A stretch of 5,297 bases of DNA from an uncultured Spirochaetia bacterium. Its GTDB lineage: Bacteria > Spirochaetota > UBA4802 > JAGODF01. Below are positions 1 to 4,621 of this stretch, piece by piece. A program made the position numbers and the translations under genes. The first letter of the stretch is position 1. The number at the start of each line of letters is the position of its first letter. Below the pieces are notes generated by a model. The model had not been told where the DNA came from. It was given only the letters and a program-made list of their open reading frames with translations, and did no database searches. The stretch covers positions 1-5,297 of the forward strand of contig CALCJG010000114.1 in NCBI GenBank assembly GCA_937967705.1, written 5' to 3'.

Positions 1-129
1 CTTAGATTACGAAAGGTTGCTTAATCCTGTGTCCGGATAATCGGGGGAAGCCCAACCCTCATATTAATATTGATGTACAGTGACGGTATTCGCCTGACAG
101 CAAGGTAATAATATTATACATAAGTCAAC
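1..129. other. Intergenic leader, no gene seen
   Basis: I see no coding region, tRNA or rRNA here. The stretch is moderately AT-rich. It contains an 18-base word at 74-91 that recurs at 2278-2295, and a perfect 10-base AT palindrome at 108-117 that is probably trivial. ACAGCAA occurs at 97-103 and again at 131-137 at the left edge of repeat copy 1. It may be the 3' flank of a cassette that lies outside the window. Confidence 0.6.
74..91 (+). repeat. Short 18-base direct repeat, copy a
   Basis: TGTACAGTGACGGTATTC occurs here and, identically, at 2278-2295. In both places it lies just upstream of a large hairpin repeat (copies 1 and 3). In copy 3 only 4 bases separate it from the shared AACAGCAACCCG edge. 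Here 38 bases intervene, and ACAGCAA appears twice. It may be the true left end of the element, lost from copy 2, or a shared piece of flank. Confidence 0.7.
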
Positions 130-348
130 AACAGCAACCCGACCCTAAAACCATCCGCCGAAGGCGGATACCTTATCAGCTCGTCTGTTTGAACCGCACC
201 AAACGGAGCGAAGCGGAGTGACTGCGGTGAGTTTCGAGCGACCCAGCCCCGCCGGCGAGGCGAGCGCGGGATGGCGCCGGAAGGGTTGCGCTCTCAACCC
301 TTCCGGCAGAGGAAGTTCCTCCCCAGGAACAAGCCCCCCGCCCAGGGG
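130..348 (+). repeat. Large hairpin-rich intergenic repeat, copy 1 (short form)
   Basis: First of three direct copies. It runs from AACAGCAACCCG to a C-rich/G-rich end (GCCCCCCGCCC followed by AGGGG). In order it holds: a 7-bp hairpin (153-159/163-169) with a GAA loop; an 81-base core at 191-271 identical to copy 3 (2361-2441) and differing at two positions from copy 2 (1334-1414); a 13-bp perfect hairpin (276-288/295-307); and a 6-bp hairpin GTTCCT/AGGAAC (315-320/325-330). It lacks the extra stem-loop modules of the other copies. Open frames cross it on both strands in different registers and none is conserved as a protein, so I treat it as non-coding. Family not recognised; function unknown. 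Confidence 0.9.
276..307. repeat. 13-bp perfect stem-loop in repeat copy 1
   Basis: GCCGGAAGGGTTG (276-288) pairs perfectly with its complement at 295-307 around a 6-base loop, CGCTCT. The same stem-loop sits in all three copies. No T-run follows on either strand, so it is not a standard intrinsic terminator. Confidence 0.85.
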
Positions 349-480
349 AATAATCTCTGTAAGAGAAAATGGAAAACGCCCTGAGGCACGGGAACAGCTT
401 TGATCCCAATAAGAGCATAGGGTTTTCCCTGAAGAGGTGCATTACCCCGTAAATAAGACATCGATAACAGAAAACCCTCC
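349..480. other. Spacer between repeat copy 1 and TA module 1
   Basis: No gene or RNA is recognised. Open frames here on the minus strand are short or antisense to the toxin-antitoxin genes and show no protein-like conservation that I can identify. The stretch ends at the -35 box of the TA promoter. Confidence 0.55.
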
Positions 481-509
481 TTGACAAACCCTCCTGAATT
501 ATGTATACT
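481..509 (+). promoter_or_regulatory. Sigma-70-type promoter of TA module 1
   Basis: A perfect TTGACA (-35) at 481-486 is separated by 17 bases from TATACT (-10, one mismatch to consensus) at 504-509. It lies 27 bases upstream of the antitoxin start, which fits a short leader carrying the AAGGAG ribosome binding site at 524-529. Confidence 0.8.
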
Positions 510-521
510 GTCTCTATACAT
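501..521. promoter_or_regulatory. Palindromic operator over the -10 of TA module 1
   Basis: ATGTATA (501-507) and TATACAT (515-521) form a perfect 7-bp inverted repeat around a 7-base centre, and the left arm covers the -10 box. Phd/YefM-type antitoxins repress their own operons by binding short palindromes at the promoter. This site is therefore the likely binding site of the antitoxin, alone or with its toxin. The role is inferred from position. Confidence 0.65.
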
Positions 522-535
522 TTAAGGAGAAGACG

Positions 536-772
536 GTGAAAGCTTCCATTGTAGACCTGCGTTATAAAATGAATGACATTATTAAAGCATTGGACCGAAA
601 CGAAGAGGTTACGATCCTTTATCATGGCAAGGAAAAGGGTGTGATCATTCCCAGCCGCCGGATAAAGACCGCAAAGGCGTGTGAGCATGCCTATTTCGGA
701 ATGAAGGCCGGGGAAAACGGTGTCGATGAAATCATGGTAAACCTTCGGGGCAGCCGTTTTGATGCTGTTTGA
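536..772 (+). CDS. Phd/YefM-like antitoxin of TA module 1
   Basis: A 78-residue protein starting at GTG, 6 bases after an AAGGAG ribosome binding site. The N-terminal half (about residues 1-40: strand KASIVDL, a helix, then EEVTILYHGKEKGVIIP) has the pattern of Phd/YefM DNA-binding antitoxins. There the conserved 'v.i..hGk..gvi.P' segment forms the beta hairpin of the dimer. The C-terminal part (about 45-78) would be the flexible toxin-neutralising tail. In the cell it should neutralise the downstream PIN ribonuclease by direct binding and repress the operon through the palindrome at 501-521. Its stop lies inside the toxin gene, which implies translational coupling. The length is normal for the family. 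I give no symbol because Phd-type antitoxins paired with VapC are named inconsistently. Confidence 0.8.
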   Translation: MKASIVDLRYKMNDIIKALDRNEEVTILYHGKEKGVIIPSRRIKTAKACEHAYFGMKAGENGVDEIMVNLRGSRFDAV

Positions 773-1139
773 TACAGATATCCTCATCTGGATACAACGG
801 GGCAGCCTGAAGGCGGCATCCCTCGTAGATCAAACCGAAGAGAGGGCCATATCAGCGCTGACGTACATGGAACTCCTCCAGTGCGCTCAAAACAGGGATC
901 AGCACATTTACACAAAAAGCTTTCTCAGGGATTTCAATTTTACCACCCTTCCGCTGACTGAAAATATAGGCCATCGGGCATCGATTTACATTGAGGAGTA
1001 TTCGCTCTCCTCCGGACTGAGGGCGGGCGATGCCATCGTGGCCGCAACCGCCGTTGAGCATAACCTGGTACTTGCCACTGGCAATGTAAAACATTTCAAG
1101 GCCATAGCGGATCTTACACTCTATAAATTCCGGCCCTGA
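762..1139 (+). CDS. vapC: VapC-like PIN-domain ribonuclease toxin of TA module 1
   Basis: A 125-residue single PIN domain. From ATG at 762 it begins MLFDTDILIW, the usual first strand with the metal-binding Asp4. Further acidic residues are Glu37 (in SALTYMELLQ) and Asp90 (in RAGDAIVAATA). ATGNVKHF (105-112) is the conserved fourth motif. PIN toxins are Mg-dependent endoribonucleases that cut tRNA or rRNA and stop translation when their antitoxin is degraded. The gene overlaps the antitoxin by 11 bases. A TTG one codon upstream (759) is a possible alternative start, but the ATG gives the typical N-terminus. All key residues are present, so it appears intact. Length is in the normal 120-140 range. 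The target RNA cannot be predicted. Confidence 0.85.
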   Translation: MLFDTDILIWIQRGSLKAASLVDQTEERAISALTYMELLQCAQNRDQHIYTKSFLRDFNFTTLPLTENIGHRASIYIEEYSLSSGLRAGDAIVAATAVEHNLVLATGNVKHFKAIADLTLYKFRP

Positions 1140-1215
1140 AAACATCTGTTATGAAACCATTCAAGGATGTCATCCCGTTACAGGGGAAAGTGGGGAGATA
1201 CAATAGAAAGTAATT
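1140..1215. other. Spacer after TA module 1
   Basis: No terminator-like hairpin with a T-run and no gene. Unlike copies 1 and 3, repeat copy 2 is not preceded here by the 18-base word. Confidence 0.5.
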
Positions 1216-1295
1216 AACAGCAACCCGCCCCTAAAACCATCCGCCGAAGGCGGATACCATATCAGCTCGTCTGCGACGCGCATGGAGGCGCTAGT

Positions 1296-1330
1296 GCAGC
1301 ACTTGGGCAGGAGGCCCGTCTGGGTGCTGC
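1296..1330. repeat. Extra stem-loop module unique to repeat copy 2
   Basis: GCAGCAC (1296-1302) pairs with GTGCTGC (1324-1330). Inside, GGGC (1305-1308) can pair with GCCC (1314-1317). The block replaces three bases (TTT) found at the same place in copy 1, so the repeat varies by whole structured modules. Confidence 0.7.
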
Positions 1331-1450
1331 GCTGAACCGCACCAAACGGAGCGAAGCGGAGTGACTGCGGTGAGTTTCGAGCGATCCAGCCCCGCCGGCG
1401 ACGCGAGCGCGGGAGGCCGACGCCGGCATTAGCCCATCCGTGGCCGTCGG

Positions 1451-1484
1451 TGCCGGAAGGGTTGCGCTCTCAACCCTTCCGGCA
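1451..1484. repeat. 14-bp stem-loop in repeat copy 2
   Basis: Counterpart of 276-307 in copy 1, with the same CGCTCT loop (1465-1470). One further T-A pair is gained because the flanking bases differ. Confidence 0.85.
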
Positions 1485-1589
1485 AAGGGAGTTCCTCGCA
1501 GGAACAAGCCCCCCGCCCGGGGGCAGGTAAGAAGTCTATCATCTTAATATTTAAAACCATAATTCCTACTGTCACCCCCTTATTTATTA

Positions 1590-1617
1590 TTGACAAACAG
1601 ATATTCTGTATTACTAT
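1590..1617 (+). promoter_or_regulatory. Probable promoter of TA module 2
   Basis: A perfect TTGACA at 1590-1595 is followed after 16 bases by TACTAT (1612-1617, four of six consensus bases). It lies 30 bases upstream of the antitoxin ATG. The -10 is weak, and a slightly different register is possible. Confidence 0.6.
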
Positions 1618-1624
1618 GTATTAC
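1608..1624. promoter_or_regulatory. Tandem operator half-sites for the RHH antitoxin
   Basis: GTATTAC occurs at 1608-1614 and again at 1618-1624, exactly 10 bases apart, overlapping and following the -10. Ribbon-helix-helix repressors bind cooperatively to tandem sites about one helical turn apart, so this is the likely autoregulatory operator. Binding is inferred. Confidence 0.55.
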
Positions 1625-1647
1625 ACAGCACGCGTGAGGTTAAAATC

Positions 1648-1866
1648 ATGAGAGAAGTATTAACAATAAGTATCGACAGGGGTTTGAAACAAAAAGTGGA
1701 TAAAGCGGCGCAGATGCTGCATGTTTCAAAAAGTGAACTGGTTAAAAAGGCAATAGAAAAGTACATCGCGCATGAAGAACTGAAAGAATTACGCAACCTT
1801 CTTGTTCCCTGTGGTGAAAAAGCAGGATATTTTACCGATGAAGATATTTTTCATGACATATCATGA
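1648..1866 (+). CDS. Ribbon-helix-helix antitoxin of TA module 2
   Basis: A 72-residue protein of CopG/Arc type. Residues 3-9 (EVLTISI) form the DNA-contacting strand, residues 11-24 helix A, VSKSE (26-30) the turn, and 29-41 helix B. The charged C-terminal segment 43-72, ending in GYFTDEDIFHDIS, fits the toxin-binding tail of such antitoxins. The ATG follows a GAGG ribosome binding site (1636-1639) at 8 bases. It should bind the downstream PIN protein and repress this operon. Its stop codon overlaps the toxin start as ATGA, a classic coupled pair. The gene is more AT-rich than nadC or selD, which suggests separate origin. It is unrelated in fold to the antitoxin of module 1. Confidence 0.8.
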   Translation: MREVLTISIDRGLKQKVDKAAQMLHVSKSELVKKAIEKYIAHEELKELRNLLVPCGEKAGYFTDEDIFHDIS

Positions 1867-2267
1867 GAATAATTCTCGACACCAATGTTATTCTGTCTGC
1901 CTTAATCACCCAAGGATTATCATCGCGTATTTTAGACCTGTGCATCGATCAGCACAACCTTTTCATTTCTCAATTCATAATTGATGAAGTAAAAGATAAA
2001 TTGAAAAGCAAATTTAATATTACCCCAAAGAATATTAAAAAAGTATTAACCTTCATTACCTCGTCATTTATCATCGCTTCTCCCAAAGGCACTATTCCTG
2101 ATGCCTGTAGAGATAAAGATGATAATAATATCCTTTTGTTGTCAGATTTCATAAATGCTGATCTAATTATCACAGGAGATAAAGACTTACTATCCTTAAA
2201 AAGATATAAACATGCAATAATTATCACACCAAGAGATTATATGGAAAAGTATCACAATTCTTATTAA
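1863..2267 (+). CDS. PIN-family toxin of TA module 2 (COG1569-like)
   Basis: A 134-residue PIN-domain protein that begins MRIILDTNVILSALI, the signature of the 'putative toxin component, PIN family' group (COG1569/TIGR00305 type), distinct from classical VapC. Candidate metal ligands are Asp6, Glu42 (in FIIDEVKDKL), Asp86/Asp87 (in RDKDDNNIL) and Asp106/Asp108 (in ITGDKDLL), all in the expected order. It should be an endoribonuclease held inactive by the RHH antitoxin encoded 4 bases into its start. The gene is markedly AT-rich, with many ATA, TTA and AAA codons, unlike the GC-rich genes downstream. It appears complete. No clear terminator follows; repeat copy 3 begins 33 bases after the stop. 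Confidence 0.82.
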   Translation: MRIILDTNVILSALITQGLSSRILDLCIDQHNLFISQFIIDEVKDKLKSKFNITPKNIKKVLTFITSSFIIASPKGTIPDACRDKDDNNILLLSDFINADLIITGDKDLLSLKRYKHAIIITPRDYMEKYHNSY

Positions 2268-2277
2268 GATTAATGTG

Positions 2278-2295
2278 TGTACAGTGACGGTATTC
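2278..2295 (+). repeat. Short 18-base direct repeat, copy b
   Basis: Identical to 74-91. It begins 11 bases after the PIN toxin stop and ends 4 bases before the shared left edge of repeat copy 3, which suggests it belongs to the element rather than to the toxin cassette. Confidence 0.7.
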
Positions 2296-2442
2296 ATCTA
2301 ACAGCAACCCGACCCATAAACCATCCGCCGAAGGCGGATACCTTATCAGCTCGACTGTTTGAACCGCACCAAACGGAGCGAAGCGGAGTGACTGCGGTGA
2401 GTTTCGAGCGACCCAGCCCCGCCGGCGAGGCGAGCGCGGGAG

Positions 2443-2476
2443 GCCGGCGCCTATTGGCATCCGTGCCAGCGCCGGC
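2443..2476. repeat. Nested stem-loop module unique to repeat copy 3
   Basis: GCCGGCGC (2443-2450) pairs perfectly with GCGCCGGC (2469-2476). Inside, TGGCA (2455-2459) pairs with TGCCA (2464-2468) around a TCCG loop, leaving CTAT as a one-sided bulge. The block is absent from copy 1 and from copy 2. Confidence 0.75.
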
Positions 2477-2500
2477 ATTAGCCCATCCGTGGCCGTCGGT

Positions 2501-2532
2501 GCCGGAAGGGTTGCGCTCTCAACCCTTCTGGC
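2501..2532. repeat. 13-bp stem-loop in repeat copy 3
   Basis: Same stem and CGCTCT loop as the other copies, with one change (C to T at 2529) that leaves a G-T/G-U pair if the plus strand is transcribed. Confidence 0.8.
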
Positions 2533-2665
2533 AAAGGAAGTTGCTCCCCAAGAACAAGCCCCCCGCCCGGGGGCAAAGGAAGTAACCCGCTACCGAGAGC
2601 GACGTGAATGAGTAACAGTCCATACAACGAATGAAGTAAAACTTAGTTTAAGAGAGGAAACCCCC

Positions 2666-3505
2666 ATGAACATCCCGGACCGCACCGACGTTTTGGACAT
2701 CATACGCATGGCCCTCAAGGAAGACCTCCGGGGAGGCGATGTGACCTCCGAGGCCATCTTCTCCGGGGAGGAGACGGGCAGGGCATCCCTTACCGCCAAG
2801 CAGGAGGGGATCTTCTGCGGCGGCTTCATGGCCTCCTATGTCTATGAGGAGGTGGATCGGCGTGTAAACATCACCCCCCTGGCGGAAGAAGGCAGTCCCG
2901 TAAAAAGGGGGGATACTGTTATGACTTTCGAGGGCCCCGTAAAAAGTCTCCTCATGGGAGAGCGCACGGCCCTGAACTTCCTCCAGCGCCTGTGCGGCAT
3001 AGCCACAAGGACCCATGCCGTCGTGCGCCTTTTGGAAGGCACGGGTATAGAAATCCTCGACACCCGCAAGACCCTGCCGGGTTTCCGCCTCCTGGACAAG
3101 TACGCCGTCAAGGCGGGGGGCGGCCGCAATCACCGCATGGGACTCTACGACATGGTGATGATCAAGGACAATCACATCAAGGCCGCCGGCTCTATCACCG
3201 CCGCGGTACAGAAGGTCCGAAGCGTTCACGACAGCCGTTTCTCCGTCGAGGTTGAGGTCACCAACCAGGAAGAGACTGCGGAGGCGCTGAACGCCGGGGC
3301 CGACATCATCATGCTGGACAACATGGACCGCGAAGCCATGCGGGCAGCGATCGCCCTCATCGCCGGCCGTGCACGGATCGAGATATCCGGCAACATGGAC
3401 GAGGAGAAAATCCTCGCTCTGAAAGACCTGAAGGTGGATTACATCTCCCTGGGAGCCCTCACCCATTCGGTGACCGCTTTCGATCTTTCCCTGAAATTTC
3501 AGTAG
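2666..3505 (+). CDS. nadC: Nicotinate-nucleotide pyrophosphorylase (quinolinate phosphoribosyltransferase)
   Basis: A 279-residue cytosolic enzyme that converts quinolinate and phosphoribosyl pyrophosphate to nicotinate mononucleotide, CO2 and pyrophosphate, the entry of de novo NAD synthesis. The length is typical. The N-terminal domain (about 1-115) includes GERTALNFLQRLCGIAT, a family hallmark. The barrel follows with DTRKTLPGFR (132-141), KYAVKAGGGRNHR (145-157), MIKDNH (165-170), EVEV (195-198), MLDNM (216-220), EISGN (239-243) and SLGALTHS (261-268). These carry the substrate- and phosphate-binding Arg, Lys, Glu and Asp residues expected of QPRTase, and none is missing. The ATG follows AGAGAGG (2651-2657). 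nadA and nadB are not in the window. The stop codon is embedded in the ribosome binding site of the next gene, so the two are probably co-transcribed. I find no convincing promoter between repeat copy 3 and the start. Confidence 0.96.
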   Translation: MNIPDRTDVLDIIRMALKEDLRGGDVTSEAIFSGEETGRASLTAKQEGIFCGGFMASYVYEEVDRRVNITPLAEEGSPVKRGDTVMTFEGPVKSLLMGERTALNFLQRLCGIATRTHAVVRLLEGTGIEILDTRKTLPGFRLLDKYAVKAGGGRNHRMGLYDMVMIKDNHIKAAGSITAAVQKVRSVHDSRFSVEVEVTNQEETAEALNAGADIIMLDNMDREAMRAAIALIAGRARIEISGNMDEEKILALKDLKVDYISLGALTHSVTAFDLSLKFQ

Positions 3506-3513
3506 GAGGCCTT

Positions 3514-3870
3514 ATGCAGATAATCGTACTCCTGATCGGACTCTCCGCCGGTATATTGAGCGGCCTCATCGGCATCGGCGGCGGCGTCATCATGATCCCG
3601 CTTCTGACGCTCTTCCTCGGCTACAATCAGCACCTGTCCCAGGGCACCACTCTCGCGGCCATGATCCCTCCCATAGGCCTCCTGGCGGCCCTGGAATACT
3701 ACAGAAGCGGCTACGTCAACATCCCCGTCGCGCTCCTCATGGCAGCGGGGTTCATAGCCGGGGGTTTCTTCGGCGCCAAGATCGCCGTATATCTCAATGA
3801 TGCCGTGCTGAAAAAGATCTTCGGCATTGTCATGATGCTCCTGGCCGTTAAAATGATCTTTTTCGATTAA
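3514..3870 (+). CDS. Half-length TauE/SafE (TSUP) family membrane transporter
   Basis: A 118-residue, highly hydrophobic protein with about four to five membrane segments (roughly 2-20, 23-37, 44-62, 70-94, 99-117). GLIGIGGG (17-24) followed by IMIPLL is the typical TSUP entry motif. Pro52-Pro53 and GAKIA (87-91) also fit. Full-length TauE/SafE proteins have two such repeats in about 250 residues; this one has a single repeat and must dimerise to form a complete transporter. The sequence after the stop does not continue the family, so it is not a frameshifted full-length gene. TSUP proteins move sulfur-containing anions or small organic anions; the substrate here is unknown. Translation begins 4 bases after GGAGG (3505-3509), which overlaps the nadC stop. 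Confidence 0.85.
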   Translation: MQIIVLLIGLSAGILSGLIGIGGGVIMIPLLTLFLGYNQHLSQGTTLAAMIPPIGLLAALEYYRSGYVNIPVALLMAAGFIAGGFFGAKIAVYLNDAVLKKIFGIVMMLLAVKMIFFD

Positions 3871-3884
3871 CCTTCTTTATATCC

Positions 3885-3912
3885 TTGACACCTACTCTTA
3901 AACATATACCAT
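3885..3912 (+). promoter_or_regulatory. Possible promoter upstream of the membrane-protein gene
   Basis: A perfect TTGACA at 3885-3890 and TACCAT (3907-3912, four of six matches) are spaced 16 bases apart in an AT-rich 70-base gap between GC-rich genes. This suggests that the unknown membrane protein, and perhaps selD, are transcribed separately from nadC. The -10 is weak. Confidence 0.45.
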
Positions 3913-3940
3913 AAGTGTATTTTATTTATGGGGTGATGTC

Positions 3941-4567
3941 ATGGATTCATTTTCTTCCAGGAATTGGTTGCGCACTCTGGGCTGGTGCTTTCTGGCCGGG
4001 TTTGCCCTGCTGGGGCTTACCGATTTCTTTCATACAGCCACCGGGGTTCAGAAATATCTCATAGACCTCCCGGGCCTGATGCTCAAACCCTACAACTGGC
4101 CCCTCTACCTGCCGGTGCAGATGGGACTCATCACCACCGGAGCGGGCCTCCTCTGGGCCCTGCTCTTCAATCATCTGCTGCAGCCCCGGCTGAAGATGAA
4201 GGAGGATGAAGACCGGCAGCCTCTGGGCAAGGGGCTCGTGCCCGTGACGGTCCTTATGATCATCGCCGGCTTTTTTTTAGGATGGGTCACCCTGGGTTAT
4301 GAGTATCATCTCTCCCTCTATCTGGTCTTTTACATACTGTCCCTCGTCATCGTGTCGCTCTTCTTTTCCCGCTATTATCTCCTGGCCTTTCTGCTCGTCG
4401 GCCTCTCCGGTCCCCTGGCGGAATGGCTTTTACTGGCCCCCTCGGTGGGCTATTACGAGTTCGTGCAGAAGGATCTCTTCGGACGGGTCCCCGGCTGGCA
4501 GCTCTTCGCCTACGGATGGGGCGGGCTCTTTTTCCACTTCATCACGCGGCCCGTCAGAAAGTACTAA
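3941..4567 (+). CDS. Integral membrane protein of unknown function, six predicted segments
   Basis: A 208-residue protein I do not recognise. Hydrophobic segments lie at about 12-30, 55-80, 99-119, 124-142, 145-165 and 184-201. A charged cytosol-like loop (81-98, with KMKEDEDR) separates segments 2 and 3. Notable features are a buried-looking Glu161 in GPLAEW, an aromatic GYYEF (170-174), and FGRVPGW...YGWGG (180-195). A membrane Glu followed by aromatic, Pro and Trp residues recalls small multi-pass enzymes such as carotenoid-type membrane proteins, but this is only a resemblance and I assign no family. There is no signal peptide. Start: ATG after a GGGGTGAT ribosome binding site (3930-3937). 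It ends 54 bases before selD in the same direction. Confidence 0.75.
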   Translation: MDSFSSRNWLRTLGWCFLAGFALLGLTDFFHTATGVQKYLIDLPGLMLKPYNWPLYLPVQMGLITTGAGLLWALLFNHLLQPRLKMKEDEDRQPLGKGLVPVTVLMIIAGFFLGWVTLGYEYHLSLYLVFYILSLVIVSLFFSRYYLLAFLLVGLSGPLAEWLLLAPSVGYYEFVQKDLFGRVPGWQLFAYGWGGLFFHFITRPVRKY

Positions 4568-4621
4568 ATCCCCTCTTAAAAAGTCCTTGTAACCCCGCCC
4601 CCGGCAGGGTAAAAGAGACTC

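Larger units (their letters stand above)
1216..1525 (+). repeat. Large hairpin-rich intergenic repeat, copy 2 (longest form)
   Basis: Same orientation and order of parts as copy 1: the GAA-loop hairpin (1239-1245/1249-1255), the 81-base core (1334-1414, two differences), the long hairpin (1451-1464/1471-1484, extended to 14 bp), the GTTCCT/AGGAAC hairpin (1491-1496/1500-1505), and a GCCCCC/GGGGGC palindromic end. It carries two extra blocks. About 59 bases at 1274-1332 lie between the first hairpin and the core. A second block at about 1415-1450, between core and long hairpin, is framed by CCGACG (1417-1422) and CGTCGG (1445-1450). It starts 77 bases after the VapC stop. No coding potential is shared with the other copies. 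Confidence 0.9.
2300..2575 (+). repeat. Large hairpin-rich intergenic repeat, copy 3
   Basis: Third direct copy. The order is: GAA-loop hairpin (2323-2329/2333-2339), 81-base core (2361-2441, identical to copy 1), a nested stem-loop block (2443-2476), a block shared with copy 2 (about 2471-2504), the long hairpin (2501-2513/2520-2532, one G-T wobble) and the GCCCCC/GGGGGC palindromic end. The GTTCCT/AGGAAC hairpin is degraded here (GTTGCT/AAGAAC, near 2540-2555). The copy lies between the second TA module and nadC, so it marks the boundary with core genes. A plus-strand open frame crosses it (2277-2585), but I regard it as a by-product of GC-rich sequence. Confidence 0.9.

Noticed and set aside
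276..307. Long hairpin as an intrinsic terminator
   Set aside because: The stem is strong, but no T-run follows on either strand in any copy.
176..787. 203-codon minus-strand open frame covering repeat copy 1 and TA module 1
   Set aside because: It is antisense to both the antitoxin and the toxin N-terminus. The part in the repeat reflects GC-rich sequence open in several frames. There is no recognisable domain.
130..2575. Integron cassette array with attC sites
   Set aside because: The layout fits, but I find no GTTRRRY/RYYYAAC core pairs at the element ends, no integrase, and the elements have a different multi-hairpin structure.
130..2575. CRISPR array or IS/MITE with terminal inverted repeats
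   Set aside because: Only three copies 700-900 bases apart with genes between them. The left (AACAGCAACCCG) and right (CCCGGGGGCA) ends are not inverted copies of each other, and no transposase is present.
1262..2585. Open frames through repeat copies 2 and 3 that give similar peptides (such as ETHRSHSASLRL on the minus strand)
   Set aside because: The similarity only mirrors DNA identity. Different copies are open in different frames and strands, and the module insertions are not multiples that keep one frame. No start or ribosome binding site is conserved.
2648..3466. 272-codon minus-strand open frame
   Set aside because: Exact antisense shadow of nadC, whose motifs are unambiguous on the plus strand.
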